6,554 nt of DNA, taken from Christensenella sp036660175. GTDB taxonomy: Bacteria > Bacillota > Clostridia > Christensenellales > Christensenellaceae. The position numbers and the translations under genes are program-made. The notes below the pieces were generated by a model. The model saw only the letters and a program-made list of their open reading frames with translations, was not told where the DNA came from and searched no databases. The DNA is taken from NCBI GenBank assembly GCA_036660175.1, contig JAVXBD010000076.1:1-6554 (forward strand), given 5' to 3'. Of this stretch, positions 1-5,620 are shown in pieces. Numbering within the stretch: position 1 is the first letter of the stretch; the number at the start of each line of letters is the position of its first letter.

Positions 1-41
1 ACGGAAAAATTCTGTTTGAAAACCGTATCGTTCGAATCTGA
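1..41 (+). CDS. 3' end of an upstream gene, product unknown (partial)
   Basis: Reading from base 3, the sequence translates as GKILFENRIVRI and stops at TGA 39-41, 30 bases before the next gene. The alternating hydrophobic and charged residues look like the last beta strand of a protein, so this is probably the tail of a gene that begins outside the window. Frame 1 is also open, from base 1 to TGA 127-129, but would overlap the next gene by 58 bases and reads less like protein. Too little is visible to suggest a function. Confidence 0.35.
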   Translation, partial: GKILFENRIVRI

Positions 42-71
42 TATGCTTATGGAACGAGAGGATAAACAGGT

Positions 72-830
72 ATGTTTAATAACAATACGATTGAATTTTC
101 TCATTATGGAATATACAGCGAAAAAGTGAAAAATGAGCTGACCATTGCGCATTTATCGGATTTGCACGAAAAGGAATTTGGTCTGCACAACAAACAGCTT
201 TTTGATAAAGTAGAATCGGTAAACCCAGATTTTATTGCGATGACGGGTGATATTGTGGCACATGAAAAACAAAAGACGTTAAATAGTGATTATACAAAAA
301 GACTTGCAAGAGGACTTTCAAAAATTGCGCCGACCTACTTTGTGACGGGCAACCACGAACGTAAATTTTTCAAACAAATCAAAACGATGTTTGATGAGTA
401 TGGTATTATTACCGTCAAAGAGAAAATGCACACCATACTTGTGAAAGAAACAACAATTAACCTGTCGGGTATGGACGATATTTCGTTTGAGGACAGCGAT
501 GTGCTAAAATCGGTACTGCCTTTTAAAAAATCGGAGGGGTTCAATGTTTTTTTGGCACACCGACCTGAATATTTTCCTTTGTATATCAACAAAAATATTG
601 ATTTGATTTTATGTGGACACACGCACGCAGGGCAAATACGATTTCCGGTAATCGGCAGTTTTGCAATGAGTGGGCAAGGGCTTTTTCCAAAGTATATGCA
701 GGGTGAATTTGTGGAGGGCAACACCACAATGATTATTAGCCGTGGACTTGGATCAAGCGGTTATCCTGCAGTCAGAATCAACAATCCGCCCGAACTTGTG
801 GTGGTAAATGTTGCGCCGCTCTTGCCATAA
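72..830 (+). CDS. Metallophosphoesterase, YkuE/YaeI type, without membrane anchor
   Basis: This is a calcineurin-like, two-metal phosphoesterase of 252 residues. The metal-binding motifs appear in the expected order: SDLH (D30, H32), GD (D60), GNHE (N94, H95), a histidine in LAHRPEYF (H163), and GHTHAG (H183, H185). The GHTHAGQIRFP block and the GLGSSGYPAVRINNPPE tail are typical of the YkuE/YaeI branch, whose members are often tethered to the membrane and hydrolyse phosphate or pyrophosphate esters, in some cases lipid-linked. Here the protein begins just before the first strand of the domain with no signal peptide or transmembrane helix, so a cytoplasmic location is inferred. The ATG is supported by GAGAGG at 56-61, ten bases upstream, and by an in-frame TAA at 63-65, which rules out a longer protein. 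The substrate cannot be told. The family call is secure. Confidence 0.93.
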   Translation: MFNNNTIEFSHYGIYSEKVKNELTIAHLSDLHEKEFGLHNKQLFDKVESVNPDFIAMTGDIVAHEKQKTLNSDYTKRLARGLSKIAPTYFVTGNHERKFFKQIKTMFDEYGIITVKEKMHTILVKETTINLSGMDDISFEDSDVLKSVLPFKKSEGFNVFLAHRPEYFPLYINKNIDLILCGHTHAGQIRFPVIGSFAMSGQGLFPKYMQGEFVEGNTTMIISRGLGSSGYPAVRINNPPELVVVNVAPLLP

Positions 831-850
831 AAAGACTGGTACGGTATACT
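822..850 (+). promoter_or_regulatory. Sigma-A type promoter for the decarboxylase gene
   Basis: TTGCCA (822-827) and TATACT (845-850) are separated by exactly 17 bases, five of six matches to consensus in each hexamer. The -35 box lies in the last codons of the metallophosphoesterase. Transcription would start near 857, giving a leader of about 108 bases. The leader is too short for a lysine riboswitch, and I found no strong attenuator hairpin in it. Confidence 0.65.
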
Positions 851-953
851 ATAGAAATAAGAAAAAAGCGGATTGCTTATCAGAAAAGGACTGTTTTTTT
901 GTTGTATAAGGGGCATCCAGCTTTTTCAGATAGCAATAGCAATGGATTTTTAC

Positions 954-958
954 GGAGG
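954..958 (+). promoter_or_regulatory. Ribosome binding site that fixes the lysA start
   Basis: GGAGG lies six bases before ATG 965. The same frame is open upstream to a TTG at 899, but that codon has no ribosome binding site and would add 22 residues unlike the family, so the ATG is preferred. Confidence 0.85.
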
Positions 959-964
959 AAAAAA

Positions 965-2218
965 ATGAAAGAAACATTTGTGACAAAAGAACAGCTTGAA
1001 GAAATTGTAAAAAAATATCCGACACCTTTTCATCTGTATGACGAAAAAGGGATTCGTGAAAACGCAAGAAAGATGGTAAAAGCTTTTTCATGGAACAAAG
1101 GTTTTAAAGAATATTTTGCGGTGAAGGCAACACCGACACCTGCAATTTTAAACATATTAAAAGAAGAAGGATTTGGTACGGATTGTTCGTCTTATACAGA
1201 GCTTTTGATGTCAGAAGCATGTGGCATTACTGGGAAAAACGTGATGTTTTCTTCCAACGTAACACCTGCGCAAGATTTTGTATTGGCAAGAAAATTAGGG
1301 GCAATCATCAACCTTGACGATTTTACGCATATAGATTTTTTAAAGGAAGTGGCGGGGATACCAGATACAATCTGTCTGCGGTATAACCCAGGCGGTACAT
1401 TTGTTGCGGCAAATGGTGTAATGGATAACCCTGGAGATGCCAAATATGGATTTACACGTGATCAAATGCGTGAGGGACTTTTAAAGCTAAAGGGGTTGGG
1501 TGTTAAAACATTTGGCATGCATGCTTTTTTGGCAAGCAATACACGTGCAAATGAATATTATCCGACACTTGCAAGGGTGCTTTTTAAGACGGCGATTGAA
1601 CTTCGGGAAGAAACAGGGGTGCAGTTTTCGTTTATCAATCTTTCGGGCGGGGTAGGGATTCCGTATAAACCGCAAGACAGTGCGGCGGATATTTCTATCA
1701 TTGGTGCAGAAGTGAAAAAAGCGTTTGATGAAGTTTTAGTGCCTGCTGGTATGGGCGATACTGCGATTTTTACAGAATTGGGCAGGTTTATATTAGGACC
1801 GTATGGTGCGCTGATTGCGACTGCTATCCATGAAAAGCATACGCACAAGGAATACATCGGACTTGATGCTTGTGCGGCAAATCTGATGCGCCCAGCAATG
1901 TATGGTGCTTATCATCACATTACAGTGATGGGAAAAGAAAACGCTCCTGCCGATCACAAATACGATGTTACGGGCGGGCTTTGTGAGAACAACGACAAGT
2001 TTGCAGTAGATAGAATGCTGCCAGAAATAGAAAAAGGCGATTTGATTTATATTCATGATACAGGTGCGCATGGCTTTTCGATGGGATACAACTATAACGG
2101 AAAATTGCGCAGTGCAGAAGTACTGCTAAAAGAGGACGGTACAACGCAATTGATTCGTCGTGCGGAAACGCCTCAGGATTATTTTGCAACTTTTGATTTT
2201 ACTGGTATGTTTGAGTAA
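965..2218 (+). CDS. lysA: Diaminopimelate decarboxylase (fold type III PLP enzyme), divergent clade
   Basis: This is a 417-residue group IV PLP-dependent decarboxylase, a cytoplasmic enzyme that would convert meso-diaminopimelate to lysine and CO2, the last step of lysine synthesis. The N-terminal barrel carries the PLP lysine in YFAVKATP (K54), the FSSN strand (95-98), H186 in GMHAFLASN, the phosphate-binding SGGVG loop (227-231) and ELGR (271-274). The C-terminal barrel carries the catalytic cysteine in LCENND (C340) and DTGAHGFSMGYNY (365-377). Several motifs differ from textbook LysA: HIGSQ becomes HAFLASN, EPGR becomes ELGR, and the tyrosine of GAYG is H369. From memory, the same variants recur in many Clostridia proteins annotated as LysA, so this is a coherent clade, not a decayed gene. 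Ornithine/arginine or carboxynorspermidine decarboxylase is a less likely alternative. The gene has its own promoter and terminator and appears monocistronic. Confidence 0.9.
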   Translation: MKETFVTKEQLEEIVKKYPTPFHLYDEKGIRENARKMVKAFSWNKGFKEYFAVKATPTPAILNILKEEGFGTDCSSYTELLMSEACGITGKNVMFSSNVTPAQDFVLARKLGAIINLDDFTHIDFLKEVAGIPDTICLRYNPGGTFVAANGVMDNPGDAKYGFTRDQMREGLLKLKGLGVKTFGMHAFLASNTRANEYYPTLARVLFKTAIELREETGVQFSFINLSGGVGIPYKPQDSAADISIIGAEVKKAFDEVLVPAGMGDTAIFTELGRFILGPYGALIATAIHEKHTHKEYIGLDACAANLMRPAMYGAYHHITVMGKENAPADHKYDVTGGLCENNDKFAVDRMLPEIEKGDLIYIHDTGAHGFSMGYNYNGKLRSAEVLLKEDGTTQLIRRAETPQDYFATFDFTGMFE

Positions 2219-2281
2219 AAAAAGAGTTTTAAGTAAAATATTGGAGTAAGACAAGTTATAAAATATCAAAAGATAGATTAG

Positions 2282-2318
2282 AGGCAGTGGGGTTTGAGAA
2301 AAACTTTGCTGCCTTTTT
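2282..2318 (+). terminator. Rho-independent terminator of lysA
   Basis: A 14-base-pair stem joins 2282-2295 to 2301-2314 (outer AGGCAG/CTGCCT, then four G-U pairs, then GTTT/AAAC). It has a five-base GAGAA loop and a TTTTT run at 2314-2318. It lies 64 bases after the lysA stop codon. Confidence 0.8.
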
Positions 2319-2319
2319 A

Positions 2320-2490
2320 AAATATAAGAAGAAAAAGAAGCGAATAACTGTGATTGTTGGCAAGGGAGTTAGTGGGTGGCATAAATGATGTGGTTTTTTC
2401 GCTGGCGAGTAATGATGAGGGGTTTGTGGGCAGACGAAATAAGGAGAAATGAACAAATGCTTTTTCGCTCCAATGATTATGATTGAACCA
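2320..2490. other. Non-coding stretch between convergent genes
   Basis: Together with the flanking terminators this forms the 394-base gap between lysA and rubrerythrin. I see no convincing gene in it. The short plus-strand frames at 2385-2486 (33 residues) and 2449-2616 (55 residues) match no family I know, and the second runs through the terminator hairpin. A nine-base direct repeat, TTTTTCGCT, occurs at 2395-2403 and 2461-2469. Confidence 0.5.
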
Positions 2491-2491
2491 A

Positions 2492-2544
2492 AAAAAGCCT
2501 TGCACCATACCCCCAATCACGAAACGTTGGCATCAAGGCTTTTT
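2492..2544 (-). terminator. Large hairpin terminator of the perR-rbr operon, possibly bidirectional
   Basis: An 11-base-pair perfect stem (AAAAAGCCTTG, 2492-2502, with 2534-2544) encloses a 31-base loop that can form a further CCAA/TTGG pairing (2513-2516 with 2527-2530). Read on the minus strand, the stem runs into a stretch of seven T, which suits termination about 70 bases after the rubrerythrin stop. On the plus strand the hairpin also ends in five T, so it may back up the lysA terminator. The long loop is unusual for a simple terminator. Confidence 0.7.
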
Positions 2545-2612
2545 ATTAAGATAGCGATACAATCAAAATCTAATAGAAAGAGTGATTTTGGGCTGTATCA
2601 GCGCTGTGAGAA

Positions 2613-3152
2613 TTAAAAGTTTTTTGCACGAACTTGGAAGTATGCCTGAGGATGTGCACATACAGGACAAACTTGTGGTGCTTTTGTGCCATAATAGATA
2701 TGACCGCAGTTTGCACAATGCCATTCAACTTCTTCTTGTTTTGCAAATACTTTGCCATCTTTTAAATTGGAAAGAAGCGTTAAATAACGGTCTTCATGCT
2801 CTTTTTCGATTGCAGCAACAGCCTCAAACAGTGCCGCAATATTATCAAAGCCTTCAGCTTTTGCATCTTTTGCAAAGCCTGCATACATCTCTGTCCACTC
2901 AAAATGCTCTCCGCCAGCAGCGTCTGTTAAGTTAAGCTGTGTTGTTGGTATACCGTCGTGTAAAAGCTTAAACCAAATTTTGGCATGTTCTTTTTCGTTG
3001 TTTGCCGTTTCTTCAAAAAGCTGTGCAATTTGTACATAGCCTTCATTTTTTGCTTTTGAAGCATAATAAGTGTATTTGTTGCGTGCTTGAGATTCTCCTG
3101 CAAATGCTGTTTGTAAGTTTGCTTCTGTTTTTGTTCCTTTTAAACTACTCAT
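2613..3152 (-). CDS. rbr: Rubrerythrin
   Basis: This is a 179-residue classical rubrerythrin, a cytoplasmic non-haem iron protein that reduces hydrogen peroxide to water in anaerobes, using electrons passed through rubredoxin or NAD(P)H oxidoreductases. Residues 1-140 form a ferritin-like four-helix diiron domain with E20 (GES), E53 and H56 (NEKEHA), a GEHFEWTEMY segment with candidate ligands E82 and E85, and E116/H119 (IEKEHEDRY). Residues 144-179 form a rubredoxin-like domain with a one-iron site, C146-x2-C149 and C162-x2-C165, the 12-residue spacing usual for the family. The length is close to the usual 180-190. The ATG follows AGAGGT at 3161-3166 by about nine bases. The gene lies 34 bases downstream of perR on the same strand with no clear separate promoter, so it is probably co-transcribed and repressed by PerR. 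Confidence 0.97.
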   Translation of the reverse strand: MSSLKGTKTEANLQTAFAGESQARNKYTYYASKAKNEGYVQIAQLFEETANNEKEHAKIWFKLLHDGIPTTQLNLTDAAGGEHFEWTEMYAGFAKDAKAEGFDNIAALFEAVAAIEKEHEDRYLTLLSNLKDGKVFAKQEEVEWHCANCGHIYYGTKAPQVCPVCAHPQAYFQVRAKNF

Positions 3153-3186
3153 TTTAAATTACCTCTTTCATTATATATCATTATAT

Positions 3187-3561
3187 TTATTGATTACAGT
3201 TTTTACATAGTCCATAAAAGACAATATTGTGTGAATGAATCTTAAAGCCTGTTTTTTTTGCGATTTCATAATCAAAATCAGGTATATAGTCTTTTGGTAT
3301 ATCCATCATTTTGCCGCAATTTTCGCAAATCATGTGATAGTGTGGACTGAGCATTCCGTCAAAATGATCTTTGCCATTTGGAACGGGTATTTTGAGCAGC
3401 AAGCCGTTTTGTGAAAGTTGATTTAAGTTTCGGTATACGGTTGCAAGGCTAAGCTCTGGATGCTCTGGTTTTAAAATAGAAAACACAGTATCTGCTGTTG
3501 GATGAATACGATGGGTAAGTACGGTATTCAGTATTAATTCTCTTTGCCTTGAATAAATCAA
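3187..3561 (-). CDS. perR: Peroxide-responsive repressor PerR (Fur family)
   Basis: This is a Fur-family metal-dependent repressor that senses peroxide by metal-catalysed histidine oxidation and controls oxidative-stress genes. Numbered from the TTG start (124 residues), an N-terminal winged helix carries HPTAD and the recognition helix LATVYRNL. The C-terminal dimerisation domain follows. All five regulatory metal ligands of Bacillus PerR have counterparts: H20, D68 (HFDG), H74 and H76 (HYH), and D87. An aspartate at the D68 position is the PerR signature, where Fur has glutamate. The structural zinc site is C79-x2-C82 and C119-x2-C122. The start is set by AGGAGG at 3570-3575, eight bases before TTG 3561. 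The in-frame GTG at 3568-3570 overlaps that Shine-Dalgarno and is a poor start, and the nearby ATG at 3566 is out of frame. It is the first gene of the perR-rbr operon and is probably autoregulated. Confidence 0.93.
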   Translation of the reverse strand: MIYSRQRELILNTVLTHRIHPTADTVFSILKPEHPELSLATVYRNLNQLSQNGLLLKIPVPNGKDHFDGMLSPHYHMICENCGKMMDIPKDYIPDFDYEIAKKTGFKIHSHNIVFYGLCKNCNQ

Positions 3562-3569
3562 CTCATCCA

Positions 3570-3575
3570 CCTCCT
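3570..3575 (-). promoter_or_regulatory. Shine-Dalgarno site that decides the perR start
   Basis: On the minus strand AGGAGG (continuing as TGG) is a full match to the anti-Shine-Dalgarno. Spacing to TTG 3561 is eight bases. Spacing to the alternative GTG is zero, because the GTG starts at the last G of the motif. Confidence 0.75.
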
Positions 3576-3576
3576 A

Positions 3577-3601
3577 ATCAAGAACAATAACAGTTCTTAA
3601 T
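3577..3601 (-). promoter_or_regulatory. Candidate operator over the perR transcription start
   Basis: An inverted repeat, AAGAACTGTTATTGTTCTT (core 3580-3598), has six perfect outer pairs per arm. It extends to 25 bases with one mismatch in the extension. It spans roughly +1 to +22 of the predicted transcript, where a bound repressor would block initiation or clearance. It matches the Bacillus PerR box only weakly (6 of 14 defined positions), so assignment to PerR rests on position. Confidence 0.5.
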
Positions 3602-3604
3602 CTT

Positions 3605-3632
3605 ATTATAGCAAAAGAAAATAGAATGTCAA
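3605..3632 (-). promoter_or_regulatory. Near-consensus sigma-A promoter of the perR-rbr operon
   Basis: On the minus strand TTGACA (3627-3632) and TATAAT (3605-3610) are both perfect matches to consensus, with a 16-base spacer. The predicted start is near 3598. A promoter this strong in front of a repressor gene implies tight repression. Confidence 0.85.
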
Positions 3633-3639
3633 CACTTTT

Positions 3640-3907
3640 TTAATGAAAAACTTTTATTTTTTGAGAAAGGTTGCAGGCAAGCGAAAAACGTGTGGATTGC
3701 ACTCTCGTCACCTTACGAGATGAATTCTTGTAAAAAAGACGGTGTTATCTCATATAAAACACAAAGATAGCGATATGCAGGATAGGGGGAGGTGTTGTAA
3801 ATAGATGCCAAAAAAACGGTAAGGGACGTTTTGCTTTTACGAAGGCTAAACTATTTTCACAATTAAATTTTATAGTGGGGCTGATAGGCTTCCAAAACCA
3901 AACGATA
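3640..3907. other. Non-coding stretch between perR promoter and PAP2 gene
   Basis: I find no supportable gene here. It contains a perfect inverted repeat, TCTCGT-CACCTT-ACGAGA (3703-3720), and a Shine-Dalgarno-like GGGGGAGGTG (3784-3793) that leads only to a five-codon frame. An 80-codon minus-strand frame overlaps the end of the PAP2 gene but has no ribosome binding site and resembles nothing I know. A short leader RNA or operator is possible but not shown. Confidence 0.45.
3813..3832 (-). terminator. Weak candidate terminator after the PAP2 gene
   Basis: On the minus strand AAAACG and CGTTTT form a six-pair stem around an eight-base loop, followed by further T residues. It lies 76 bases past the PAP2 stop codon. 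Only two of the pairs are G-C, so it is a weak call. Confidence 0.35.
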
Positions 3908-4465
3908 TTAATTTCTCCCGTACTCGTAAAGCGGAGGGTGTGCCTTAAATTGATGGAGAAGATATAGGACAAAATATCCGCACCCAATGCCTAAAAGTGC
4001 GCCGCAAAGCACATCTGACGGATAATGTACAAATAAATATACACGTGAAAAAGAAATTAACATTGCGTAAATCGCTGCAGGAATGCGCAGATTCTTTTGT
4101 GTTGCATACAGCACGCATAATGCTGCAAAAGAAGAGGTTGCATGACCAGATGGAAAAGAAAAACCATTGGGTGCAGCAATCAAAAGCTGCGTCATACCCA
4201 AGGTTTCAAACGGACGAGGGCGCATGACTAACTCTTTTAAAAACACATTTCCGATGATGTAGCACAGCAGAATCGCCAAAGCGAGTGCATAACCACTTTT
4301 TCTAGTTTTTTTATTGCAAAAAAGCACAACCGCAGCAATAATCCATAGGATTCCTTTATTGCCAACCAAGGTAATGATGGGCATAAACACGTCAAATACA
4401 AGACATTTTAGCCATACAGATGCTGCAAAAAGCATTGACAAATCAAGTTCAAAAAATAGATTCAT
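3908..4465 (-). CDS. PAP2-superfamily membrane phosphatase
   Basis: This is a 185-residue integral membrane protein with about six hydrophobic segments and the three-part acid phosphatase signature of the PAP2 superfamily. The motifs are K-x6-RP (K77 to R84-P85, in KELVMRPRP), PSGH (105-108) and SR-x5-H-x3-D (R141, H147, D151). H108 and H147 are the expected catalytic histidines, with the active site on the outer face of the membrane. Substrates in this family include undecaprenyl pyrophosphate (BcrC type), phosphatidic acid and phosphatidylglycerol phosphate; the sequence does not decide among them. ATG 4465 is chosen because GGAG (4473-4476) lies seven bases upstream. The in-frame GTG at 4471 is one base from that motif. 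The gene has its own promoter and appears to be a single-gene unit. Confidence 0.9.
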   Translation of the reverse strand: MNLFFELDLSMLFAASVWLKCLVFDVFMPIITLVGNKGILWIIAAVVLFCNKKTRKSGYALALAILLCYIIGNVFLKELVMRPRPFETLGMTQLLIAAPNGFSFPSGHATSSFAALCVLYATQKNLRIPAAIYAMLISFSRVYLFVHYPSDVLCGALLGIGCGYFVLYLLHQFKAHPPLYEYGRN

Positions 4466-4495
4466 GTTCACACTCCACTAAGGTTAATAGTCATT

Positions 4496-4524
4496 AGTAT
4501 AACTGATTTTTTAGAAGAAAGCAC
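4496..4524 (-). promoter_or_regulatory. Candidate promoter of the PAP2 gene
   Basis: TATACT (4496-4501, minus strand) lies about 30 bases before the ATG and would give a leader of some 24 bases. The -35 region at 17-base spacing, GTGCTT, is a poor match, so only the -10 element is well supported. It lies downstream of the operon terminator at 4563-4593, as expected for an independent unit. Confidence 0.4.
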
Positions 4525-4562
4525 CTAAAACTTTTGATAGAAGTCTAAAAACAGCTTATAAA

Positions 4563-4593
4563 AAAGAGCATATCCTCAGCGAATATACTCTTT
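4563..4593 (-). terminator. Rho-independent terminator of the NifU-like/GGGtGRT operon
   Basis: On the minus strand AAAGAGTATAT pairs with ATATGCTCTTT (11 pairs, one of them G-U) around a nine-base loop. A run of T (TTTTTT at the 3' side) follows. It starts 15 bases after the stop codon of the GGGtGRT gene. Confidence 0.85.
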
Positions 4594-4607
4594 CATATTT
4601 AAAAAAA

Positions 4608-5606
4608 TTAGTTTTGTGCTTGCTCTACCGCAACCGCAACCGCAACCGATGCACCGACCATTGGGTTATTGCCCATGCCGATAAGCCCCATCATTTCTAC
4701 GTGTGCAGGAACAGAAGAAGAACCAGCGAACTGCGCATCACTGTGCATACGTCCCATGGTGTCGGTCATGCCATAAGAAGCAGGACCTGCTGCCATGTTG
4801 TCTGGGTGCAGGGTTCTGCCTGTGCCGCCACCAGAAGCTACGGAGAAGTACTTTTTGCCGTTCTCGATGGTCCATTTTTTGTATGTGCCTGCAACAGGGT
4901 GTTGGAAACGTGTTGGATTTGTGGAGTTCCCAGTGATGGAAACATCAACATTCTCATGACGCATAACCGCAACACCTTCGCTGACATCATCACAGCCATA
5001 ACAGCGAACTTTTGCCTTGTCGCCGTTGGAATAAGCTTTGGAATATACGATATTCAGCTTGCCTGCCAAATAATCATAATCGGTTTCTACATAAGTAAAG
5101 CCATTGATGCGTGAAATAATCTGTGCAGCATCTTTGCCAAGACCGTTTAAGATAACTTGTAGAGGCTCTTTGCGCACTTGATTGGCTGTTCTAGCAATAC
5201 CGATTGCACCCTCAGCCGCTGCAAAAGATTCGTGACCAGCAAGAAAACAAAAGCATCTGGTTTGCTCTTCTAAAAGCATAGCTGCTAAGTTTCCGTGACC
5301 AAGCCCAACAAGTCTTTGTTCTGCAACAGAACCGGGAATACAAAAAGCTTGTAGCCCGATGCCGATTGCTTCGGCAGCCTCAGAGGCTTTTTTGCAGCCT
5401 TTTTTAAGGGCGATGCCTGCGCCGAGTGTATAAGCCCATACAGCGTTATCAAAACAAATATTTTGTACGCCACGCACGATTTTATCTACGTCAATTCCTT
5501 TATCCAAAGTAAATTGTTTTACTTCATCAAGAGAAGTGAAGCCGTACTCACTCATGCACTTTTCGATTTGGGCAATTCTTCTTTCATAACTTTCAAATTT
5601 AGCCAT
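4608..5606 (-). CDS. GGGtGRT family protein, function unknown
   Basis: I recognise this 332-residue protein as a member of the family named for its GGGtGRT motif, to which no biochemical function has been assigned as far as I know. The two hallmark blocks are present: NPTRFQHP (230-237) and GGGTGRT (259-265). A long conserved glycine/methionine-rich C-terminal region follows. Eight cysteines are spread along the protein (C17, C51, C71, C89, a C118-x-C120 pair, and C202-x2-C205). With the neighbouring Fe-S-scaffold-like gene, these suggest a bound metal or cluster; this is inference. There is no signal peptide or membrane helix, so it is probably cytoplasmic. The ATG follows AGGAGG by eight bases, and that motif overlaps the stop codon of the upstream NifU-like gene, which suggests translational coupling. 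The C terminus holds a VAVAVAV stretch encoded by a hexamer repeat. Confidence 0.9.
   Translation of the reverse strand: MAKFESYERRIAQIEKCMSEYGFTSLDEVKQFTLDKGIDVDKIVRGVQNICFDNAVWAYTLGAGIALKKGCKKASEAAEAIGIGLQAFCIPGSVAEQRLVGLGHGNLAAMLLEEQTRCFCFLAGHESFAAAEGAIGIARTANQVRKEPLQVILNGLGKDAAQIISRINGFTYVETDYDYLAGKLNIVYSKAYSNGDKAKVRCYGCDDVSEGVAVMRHENVDVSITGNSTNPTRFQHPVAGTYKKWTIENGKKYFSVASGGGTGRTLHPDNMAAGPASYGMTDTMGRMHSDAQFAGSSSVPAHVEMMGLIGMGNNPMVGASVAVAVAVEQAQN
4628..4648. repeat. Hexanucleotide tandem repeat inside the GGGtGRT gene
   Basis: CCGCAA is repeated three and a half times on the plus strand. It encodes the alternating Val-Ala run at residues 321-327 near the C terminus. The six-base unit keeps the frame, so copy-number change would lengthen or shorten the protein without breaking it. 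Confidence 0.8.
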
Positions 5607-5614
5607 CTTGCCGC

Positions 5615-5620
5615 CCTCCT
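5615..5620 (-). promoter_or_regulatory. Ribosome binding site overlapping the upstream stop codon
   Basis: AGGAGG on the minus strand shares two bases with the TAG stop (5619-5621) of the NifU-like gene and stands eight bases before the GGGtGRT start codon. Ribosomes finishing the first gene would uncover or reuse this site, so the two proteins are probably made in a fixed ratio. Confidence 0.8.

Noticed and set aside
335..727. Minus-strand frame of 130 codons opposite the metallophosphoesterase
   Set aside because: It is a shadow of a gene with all catalytic motifs intact.
899..964. N-terminal extension of LysA from TTG 899
   Set aside because: There is no ribosome binding site at the TTG, the residues are unlike the family, and ATG 965 has GGAGG at six bases.
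857..964. Lysine riboswitch or attenuator in the lysA leader
   Set aside because: The leader is about 108 bases, too short for the lysine aptamer, and no strong terminator stem could be drawn.
2385..2486. Plus-strand frame of 33 residues as a small gene
   Set aside because: It has no ribosome binding site and no recognisable family; it is probably chance.
2449..2616. Plus-strand frame of 55 codons
   Set aside because: AAGGAG is only two bases from its ATG, it runs through the terminator hairpin and into the end of rubrerythrin, and it resembles no known protein.
3745..3987. Minus-strand frame of 80 codons overlapping the PAP2 3' end
   Set aside because: It has no Shine-Dalgarno, its start lies inside the PAP2 gene, and its composition is not protein-like.
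4614..5114. Plus-strand frame of 166 codons opposite the GGGtGRT gene
   Set aside because: It is antisense to a gene with clear family motifs and is rich in Cys and His, as expected for a shadow frame.
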